A stretch of DNA of 64,000 nucleotides from Areca catechu (lineage: Eukaryota; Streptophyta; Magnoliopsida; Arecales; Arecaceae), in the NCBI GenBank assembly GCA_021397845.1, contig CM038050.1, positions 8,746,471 through 8,810,470 of the forward strand. Direction: 5' to 3'. The position numbers were made by a program, and so were the translations under genes. This document shows, piece by piece, positions 55,691-64,000 of the stretch (the first letter of the stretch is position 1; each line of letters starts with the position of its first letter). The notes below the pieces were generated by a model. The model searched no databases, was not told the DNA's origin, and saw nothing but the letters and a program-made list of their open reading frames with translations.

Positions 55691-55898
55691 TGATCGAGTT
55701 CAGACTAAATATATACATGTACGGATTCTTACACTCTTGTTATGAAAATAAATACACTACAATATATGTTAAAGCTATAATTTTTTTGTCCTATAAAAAT
55801 TACTAACTTATACTATATATAAAAAAATTCTAAGAAAAAATTATTAATTTATAAGTTTTGGACGTTGCACTGGAATATGGACCTACCTTTCCCACCCA

Positions 55899-55934
<36 letters not shown>

Positions 55935-56230
55935 CTTCCTTTGTATAGGCAGGTGCGATTAAGGCTTCCATTTAATAAACACAAAAATCTAGTTTGGTAC
56001 CTTCTTTTGATGATGGTGTTAATTATGTAAGTCAAATCTGAGTTCGCCCACCGGCAAATTTGGGTATCCAGATAACCATTGTTATATCTTTTTTTCGGTC
56101 TCTCTTTCCTTAAAAAAATAAATTTTGCTAAATAATGCAAAAGAGAAAGCTGGATCTCGAACTCCAGCATATATGCTTTTTTTTTTATATATAGTTATCT
56201 TTAGATATTTAATAGGTTCATTTGATTTTT

Positions 56231-56316
<86 letters not shown>

Positions 56317-58156
56317 AATAAATTAAAATTCGAATTCGAATCCTAAGCTGACCGGTTTTTAATTAAGTTTTCAATCTATGTATTTTCAATTAAATCGAAC
56401 GTAAGCTCCGAGTAACTTGATGCGGTCCAACTTGATTGATGTGGTTGAATTGATTGCACCTTTGGATGGCCCCATTTGCTCACGTTGCTCCAGTCCGACA
56501 ATTTTCTGATAGGTATCTTGGCATTTTTTCTTAATATTATCGTATAGCCGGTGACCCAAATCCCCTTCCGCCCTTTTTAACTGGCGGAAGGGCGGACGCT
56601 GTCCCACCCCGGAGCAAACCAACACTCAGCACGGCGAATGACATTACCTAGCTAAGGAGAATGATAAAAACTAAGTCCATGGATATCCGGTCTAATTTAA
56701 TTGGATTATATTATCAATATTTTGACTGTATTTGAATTAGATTTAAATAAAATTTGAATATTTAACTTTAAATTTGAATGAAAGCCGGATAGATATGTAC
56801 TCAATCCAAATTCAATCCAAACTATTTTAATATTTTAATATATATATATATATAATTATTATCTATTAGTTATTAAATTTTAAAATATTTAAGTCCTTAC
56901 ATTATTTTTCAAAAAAGTGATTGAAAAGGATTCTAATAAGCTAATCCCTGATTTTCTGTTAATTCCTGATTCGATCATTACCAACAATGACTAATTACTT
57001 GCAGGCTGATCGGATGAAGAATGATGTTGCAACTAAGGATTAATCAAGATTTATTTTGTTAAATTTTTTTGAAACCGGAAACTTAAAGCTAAATATATTT
57101 TTAAATTATATTTATGTTTTTATTTACTCGAGAGGTATTGAACTAAGCAATATTAAATTTTATTTATCTAAAATAATTTTAATTTTATTTTGATTTAATA
57201 TAGAATTAAATATTGTTTGAACTAAAAATATAATTAAATTTTATTTGTTTAAGATATGCATGATTTATGAAACGATAGATAATTTTATGGTCGATAAAAA
57301 TAAAAAATATTTAATATAATTTAATTAAATTTGGATAGGATAAATTCGAATTATCCAATTGAAATTAATTTAAATAAAAAAATCAATTCTAATAATATTC
57401 AAATTAAATTTAAATAAATTATTAAATATTAAAATTTAGATTTAGATAATTAAAAATTTGATACGAATTCACTCCGTTTTGCCATCTCTGTACCTAATGC
57501 CTCGCTTGCCGACACCATGTCATCATAACCATTATTATTTGCACCACGGGGGTTTTCACGTTGACAGCCACGAATCATTATTAAAAATCCACATCGAAGT
57601 CATGTTTTATTATATGCTGAAATTCCGGGGCCCGATGGTGGCATATGGCGCGAAATAATTTAGGTAACCGTAGAGAAACTATGGGTTGGGCCATGCAACC
57701 ATCCAATAAAAAAAATATATTATTATTAAATATTTTTTTAAAAAATAAATATTATATTTTAAATAATTAATTATATATTTTATTATATTTTTGTTTTTCA
57801 GTCAAATAAAAAATTTTAAATTTTGTATTACACAATGATATGATAATATTTTATTGAATTGAATTATCAAAAATTCCAACCAATAACTTTTCGTAACAAT
57901 GCGACTGGGACTGGAGGCGGCAATCTATTGTCAACTTGTTTGCTGCTTTTCTTTGTTTTTCAATAAAAAAAGCGATTTTGAACCGTCGTTACGTGTCGCC
58001 TCGCGACCGTCCGCCTCCCCATTTCTCCCATCAAAATTCCTGGAAATAATAGATCAGAGGAACGGAGAGAAACCCGAAGTCATAGCAAATGAATCGAAGG
58101 AAGAAGATAAGAGAGAACGAAGAAAAGATAGAGACTGATTAAGAGAGAGGAGGAGA
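55691..58156. other. AT-rich intergenic region upstream of PLC
   Basis: No gene recognised. Contains two (TA)n microsatellites (55909-55934 and 56235-56312), a moderately GC-rich island near 56400-56650 without a convincing frame, and very A/T-rich DNA from 56650 to 57900. From 57900 the sequence becomes the PLC promoter and 5' UTR; no TATA box is evident. Confidence 0.5.
56235..56312. repeat. (AT)39 microsatellite
   Basis: An uninterrupted AT dinucleotide run of about 78 bp, self-complementary and able to extrude a cruciform. Highly mutable. Confidence 0.95.
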
Positions 58157-61100
58157 ATGGGGAGCTACAAGTACTGCTTGTGTTTTACGAGGAAGTTCCG
58201 GTGGGTGGAGACGCAGCCGCCGGCGGACGTGAAAGAGGCGTTCGTAGCGTACTCGGAGGGTGGGTCCCACATGAACTCCGAGCAGCTCCGGCGATTCCTC
58301 GCCGACATCCAGGGCGACGCCGGCGCCACCGCCGCGGACGCCGAGCGGATCATGGAGCAGGGCCGTCAGCTCCACCACCGCCACACTCTCGGCAAGCTCT
58401 CCAAGCCCCTCCTCGCCGTCGAGGACTTCTACCACTTCCTCTTCTCCGAGGACCTCAACCCTCCCCTCCGATCCCAGGTCCTCATTACTTCCTACGCTTA
58501 ATTCATAACCGATCAAAGAACGCACCTTTACTGATGCCTCTGAGCTGTCGTCGAAATCCATGTTTGGATCTGGTGGTGTCGATGTTGGATCTCCTCTAGT
58601 CGGAAGGGTTTCAATTAATCCAGATATTTTGGCCAATTTGATTTCTTTCGTTATATATTTCGTGTGTTAACTATCCAATTACTAATTCATAGATCTTAGA
58701 TTTAATTTTCCCAGAGTTTAATTTCTGCATTCTGTATTTAGGGAAGCAGCTCGAACGGTCCAGTAAATTGAATTCAAAGAACAAATTTGAAGTATTTAAT
58801 GCATCTTGATATGTGGAATAGATGATTGCATTCCTAATATCAGATAATGCTTGACAGCATATCTTTTATCCCAGGTTGACCAAGATATGACTGCTCCATT
58901 GTCCAATTATTACATATATACAGGCCATAATTCATATTTGACTGGGAACCAGCTCAGCAGTGATTGCAGTGATGTTCCTATTATAAAAGCATTGGAGAGA
59001 GGTGTACGAGTGATTGAACTGGATATATGGCCAAATTCTACAAAAGATGATATTAATGTTCTTCATGGGAGGTATTTATGCAATTCCATTACCTCCTATC
59101 CCAAACCATGTTTCTTTATTTGTCATCTTAAGCAATTCATTCTTGTGTGATCTTTGGATATATCTAAAGAAATCTGTGAATACTAATGAAGCCAATATGG
59201 ATGTATTCTAGCCATGCAACTTGAGTAGACACTCCTTACTTGGAACTGGAATTAACTGAATACTGGGATAAGACAGCTTGTCTGCTAGCAATAGCCTTAT
59301 ATGTAATTTGTTCCTAAGTTTATCTGTGTCCTAGACAACCTTCCGTATGATCTTGGCCCACATATTTACTGATGTATATCCTTTCCTCATATAAGAGAAC
59401 TTTTTTTTTTCGAATCCAGATGTCAGTCCCAAATACTTGATTGTAGAGAATCTGAAGAATCCTAAGAAGGATTAAAGTATCGGTTCTGGTACAAGCTGGG
59501 GGCCAGGAAGAAATAGAACTAGTGTGCTACCGTACAGATTCTCAGTACAGTTTGTGGTGCTGTCAGTGTACTGATAGCCAATATTTCTTTCTGTCTTTCC
59601 TTTTCATCCTTTTTCTGTTGTTTTGATAGACGTAAGGAGGAACCTTATGTTGTTTGTTTCTGCACTTAAAATTACATTACTAAATCACTGACGGGTGCTA
59701 TTGAAACACAACCATAAGGCTGCGTCACCATGTAGTTTAGACATAGATAAAGGTCAATCTCTTGTAAAGTCCCTTGCCACTTAATCTTTTAAAAGATAAG
59801 CCTGCCTTCCTGTCATAATTTGTCTAGACTCTAGATCATAACAAATCAATTATGCCCTACCATTTCAGAATCGTGGGAATACTCAGAAGCCTGCCATTTA
59901 GAAAGTTGTCATATGGAAATTAGATAAAAGTTCTGTATCAAGCATCAGCAAGCCATATGACATTAAGATGTGAATCAGTGCCCATGTAGTTTTTTTTCTG
60001 GAAAGGAACTCCCTTGCCGAGCTTCTTCGTATATGTATTATTGAAAATTAATGAGATGGATCAATAATATTTAGTTATCCTTTGCATTTTTTGTTTGGGT
60101 GCTTTTTTTTGTTGGGTGATTATCTTGCCAGAGCAAATGGATAAAATGATTCTTTTCGTATTTACACATCGATCTGATTGTTCTTCTTTTACTTTTTCGA
60201 TACTTTTATGAAAAAATGTTTAAAATGCACTTTTTTCTTTCCAGAATGAATGACTGAAAGGAACAGTTTTATTAAAAGGTTGTGGAGAAAAAGAAATGTA
60301 TTACTGAGCAATTTGTTGTGCGTGGATATCCCAATGCTTTGAATTCTTACCTGCTATGATGGCTGCTGGTCTGCTGCACATATAAACAATTCAATTTCCT
60401 CTGGTAGTTTACTCCAGGTTTTTGTTAACCAGATGAACCATGCTTGTATTGAGACATAGACTTTTATTGTATTATTTTAACTCTGTTTGGCATTATTTTT
60501 TAGTTGTATAAATTTATCGATAAAACAAGTATATACGAGTTGGTGATAATACAAAGTATTAAAATTGTGCTTGGTATTACTATATAATCATGTCGCCAAC
60601 TATTCTTGTATTCCATCTATTGTAATTTTTATTTGCACATTTCAATTTTGCAGGACATTGACTACTCCGGTGGAACTTATCAAATGTTTGAGGTCCATCA
60701 AAGATTATGCCTTTGTTGCTTCTCCATACCCTGTGATCATAACTCTAGAAGACCACCTTACTCCTGATCTCCAGGCTAAAGTTGCCGAGGTTTTTTTTTT
60801 TTGGTTAAAAATTAGCAACCTTTTTTTTTTTCTGAGTTGGAATTTGATTAGATAACTGAAAATTTGTGTAGATGGTTACACGAATATTTGGAGAGTTGCT
60901 GTATTACCCTGACAAGGATTTTATTGAAGAATTCCCTTCACCAGAATCTCTGAAGAGAAGAATTATTCTTTCAACCAAACCACCAAAAGAGTACCTTGAA
61001 GCTAAGGATGATAAGGACAAGGATGATACGCCTCAGAATGGGAAGGTTTCAAATAAGGAAGAAGCATGGGGAAAGGAGGTCCCTGATCTTCAAGATGAGC

Positions 61101-63659
61101 TGGAATCTGCTGATAATGTATTACATACATCCGATGCATTTCTATAGTTGTTCAATCCCCAAATTTATGCTTCATAAAAATCTAGTTCTTATGAGATCAC
61201 CTTGTAGCAGAATGAGAATGCTCAGACTGAAGATGAGGTGGAAGATGATGATGATGACCCCAAAGTGCACCAAAATTCACCACCTGAGTACAAGCATCTG
61301 ATCACCATCAGAGCTGGAAAACCTAAAGGTCGGTTAAGTGACTCATTAAAAGTGGATCCAGATAAAGTTAGACGTCTTAGTTTGAGTGAACAAGAACTTG
61401 CAAAGGCAGCAATATCTCATGGGGCTGATCTAGTGAGGTATTCTTTTTATTCATAATAGTTCAATCATTGGAGAATAAAGTGTCCGGGTAATTCAGATGG
61501 ATGAGCTTCTTTGATTGTCGAGACATAAAGTCACCATATAGCAAGACAATTCAAAGAAAAAACAGACCTTTAGGTTATCTTTAACATCAACATGAGGTAG
61601 ATTGTTGTCCAGTTTGTTTAAAATATCTTAGCCAATTTGGTGACTGCAACTTCAACTGATGTCAATGTACGCCTTTTATTCTTAGAAAATCTCTCTACTT
61701 GCTTAACATGCTTGGCTTTTTCTCTCTTTTTTTTGTAGGTTTACTCAGAAAAATCTACTCAGGATATACCCAAAGGGAACACGCTTTAATTCTTCCAACT
61801 ACAATCCATTTATTGGTTGGATGCATGGTTCTCAGATGGTTGCATTTAATATGCAGGTTGGCATCTATTCTTGAGATATAGAAAACAGAATACTTCATTG
61901 AACATTTTGATGTTAATTTAAATAATAACTATCTTTTTGTCTAGTTCAAAATTAGTTATTTTATTAGACCTGTTTTATAATTTTTATTATGCAACAAGAT
62001 ATGGTAAAATACCCTACATATATTATATGATTGGTGCTAAGGAAGACATGCACACAAAATGAGATGACAAATATTTGATTTAGCACTGCTAAATGCAAGA
62101 AATACTTGTTGTGAGATTTGACAATTTCTAACTACGGCAGGGTCATTTGTTGAAAATAAAATTGTGGGTCCGGACAACTTCATAGTATTAATAGAGTTGC
62201 TCCAAACATCCTGGTAGATTAACATAGAAAAATAAAACAAAAGCTTAGCTGGCTTCTTAGTTTTTGGTTCCATGCTTTCCACCATTATTAGGAAAAATGT
62301 AGAAAAAAAATGTGATTGAATAATTCATTTGGAGACTGCTTTGGATGAAGAAAGCTTTTGCACAAAGATCCATCTGGAATATTTCTAGATAAAAAATTGG
62401 TGTCGATATTTCAGCTGTCAGGAGTACAGATTCACAGAAATTTCACAGATAGTTTGAGGTTTGGCCCTGTTCTAACCGAAATGTTGTCAAATAAGCCTTT
62501 CAATGCATTAAAACAGACAAATTCGAGTTCTGGACTATGAACACTCATGCCATATTACAGAGTCATGCTACTGAAATAGGATCTTACAGACAAGCAAATT
62601 TTGTGCATAAGTTAACAAACTTTGCAAGATTATTCTTTTCATTATCCATGCCATTTCCTGATAGGAGAATCCTTCAAGTTTCAATTATGCAAGACATGAT
62701 AATTCTTTTCATAAAAATTATATTTGATTCTATCATTTGTTCTGAAAGGGACATGGAAGATCATTATGGTTGATGCATGGATTTTATAAAGCCAACGGTG
62801 GTTGTGGTTATGTAAAGAAACCCGACTTCTTGCTGAAGACCGGTCCAAACAATGAGGTTTTTGATCATAAGGCAAATTTACCAGTGAAGAAAACCTTGAA
62901 GGTATAAATAATTTAGACCTACGAACTAATTTTGAATTTGCATCTACATCTTTTGTTTTCCTTTTTGCTGAAGCAGAAAGTTGATTGAATCTGTGTTCCA
63001 ACAGGTCAAAGTGTACATGGGAGATGGTTGGCGTATGGACTTCAATCAGACCCACTTTGACACATATTCCCCCCCAGACTTCTATACAAGGGTGATGAAA
63101 CTAGATTTACTATTTTGGCTCCATATAATTGCTGCATCATCTTTTATGCTTCTTCCATTTGTCCTTTTTTTGTGAATATGATTAGCAATCTGTTGCATCT
63201 TTTTTTGAATGAGATGTCAGATACATGATCCAATAGAGATAAACAACAGCACATTTTGCCACTAGTCTTAGAGAGACATCCAAACTGAACCTGTCCATGT
63301 TGGATAGTTCAGGAAAAAAGACAAAAAATTGGAAATTATGCAGCAACTGATTGATTAATTAACAGGTAGGGATAGCTGGGGTTCCAGGGGACACTGTAAT
63401 GAAGAAAACTAAGGCAATAGAGGATGACTGGACGCCAGTCTGGAATGAAGAGTTTACTTTCCCATTGACCGTGCCTGAACTGGCTTTGCTTCGGATTGAA
63501 GTGCATGAGTATGATATGTCTGACAAGGATGACTTTGGTGGGCAGACCTGCTTGCCGGTATCAGAGTTGAGACCAGGGATCCGAGCTGTGCCTCTTTTCG
63601 ACCACAAGGGAATGAAGTTCAAGTCTGTAAAGCTGCTCATGAGATTTGAGTTCGTTTGA
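58157..63659 (+). CDS. PLC: Phosphoinositide-specific phospholipase C, 9 exons
   Basis: Hydrolyses PtdIns(4,5)P2 at the plasma membrane in Ca2+-dependent signalling. Exons: 58157-58477, 58875-59071, 60654-60789, 60872-61117, 61211-61437, 61739-61856, 62749-62901, 63005-63091, 63366-63659; all GT-AG, 1779 nt, 592 aa (Arabidopsis PLC2 581). Exon 1 encodes the EF-hand-like N-terminus. The X domain has catalytic H125 (TGHNSYLTGNQL) and H171 (NVLHGR), and Ca ligands N126, E155, D157 and E205. An acidic linker (EDEVEDDDDDPK) separates it from the Y domain (YKHLITIRAGKPKG to GGCGYVKKPDFLL). The C2 domain (from about KVYMGDGW, with DTVMKKTK and EYDMSDKDDFGGQ) ends the protein. No PH domain, as in all plant PLCs. 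Intron 2 is the longest at 1.58 kb. Confidence 0.95.
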
Positions 63660-64000
63660 TGTTGCGTATCATACTAATTTGAAGATGGATTTATTGTCTC
63701 GTAAACATAAACTTATGTTATAATTGGTGGTGTGGAATCCTTGTATTATTGTTCGTACTTATAGGTTGATTTCTACTAAAAGCCAGTGATAGTCTATGAC
63801 TCTCCAGTTTTTGTGGACTCTATATAGGGTTTCTGAATGGAGTACGGCTATTCCGTTGCATGATCACATTGAGATGAACCTGGACATCGGTCTATCTCTG
63901 ATGAGATGGAAGGGGAGTGGAGGAGTTGGAAACAAGCAAAGGCATTTCAAGATTTTCACTTATATTTTGAAAATCAACAAACATATTAAAATCAAAATTA
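63660..64000. other. PLC 3' UTR and downstream flank
   Basis: Follows the TGA at 63657-63659. No clear polyadenylation hexamer and no further gene before the window ends. Confidence 0.5.

Noticed and set aside
58139..58636. 165-codon minus-strand ORF opposite PLC exon 1
   Set aside because: A shadow of the GC-rich exon 1; no recognisable domain.

Overview
This is a stretch of plant nuclear genome. Four host genes with canonical GT-AG introns and long AT-rich non-coding spans sit in a dense bed of decayed LTR retrotransposons, MITEs, LINE debris and microsatellites. The GC-rich first exons and the style of the repeats suggest a monocot, possibly a palm; that assignment is an inference from style, not a database match.

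Host genes. (1) 11440-27464 (+): an ER-lumenal DnaJ/TPR co-chaperone of the P58IPK/DNAJC3 family, nine exons, 472 aa. A perfect ER-stress response element (CCAAT-N9-CCACG, on the minus strand) lies about 250 bp upstream of its ATG. Introns 1 and 6 are swollen to 6.7 and 5.1 kb by retrotransposons. (2) 42058-42798 (+): a single-exon fasciclin-like arabinogalactan protein of the FLA11/FLA12 type, with TATA box and AC element. (3) 47177-47700 (-): a two-exon gene for a small CxxC protein of the At4g08330 family. (4) 58157-63659 (+): a nine-exon phosphoinositide-specific phospholipase C, 592 aa, with all catalytic residues visible.

Mobile layer, left to right. 458-5237: decayed Ty1/copia element. 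5467-6553: LINE 3' remnant on the minus strand (zf-RVT motif) ending in four copies of a ~105-bp poly(A)-containing tandem repeat. 9360-10440: retroposed minus-strand segment with a 44-base poly(T). 11936-17535 (intron 1): Tat-type Ty3/gypsy remnant carrying a nested hAT-like MITE and an antisense coiled-coil ORF. 19183-19417 (intron 2): short hAT MITE with perfect TIRs and TSD. 22365-25305 (intron 6): complete but internally deleted chromovirus with LTRs, PBS, PPT and TSD. 29351-41146: nearly full-length Tat-type gypsy on the minus strand, with two LTRs, gag-pol and two antisense ORFs. 43441-44065 and 45070-45835: isolated LTRs. 49940-55690: a third Tat-type remnant, split by a 922-bp solo LTR with perfect TSD.

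The most interesting structure is the antisense module of the Tat elements. In the 11.8-kb copy a spliced-looking ORF with a PF04195-like domain and a second, intact 170-aa coiled-coil ORF with its own TATA box run opposite to gag-pol. The two share a C-terminal motif, and the intron-1 copy keeps a similar antisense block in the same place. No RNA genes or CRISPR arrays were recognised.
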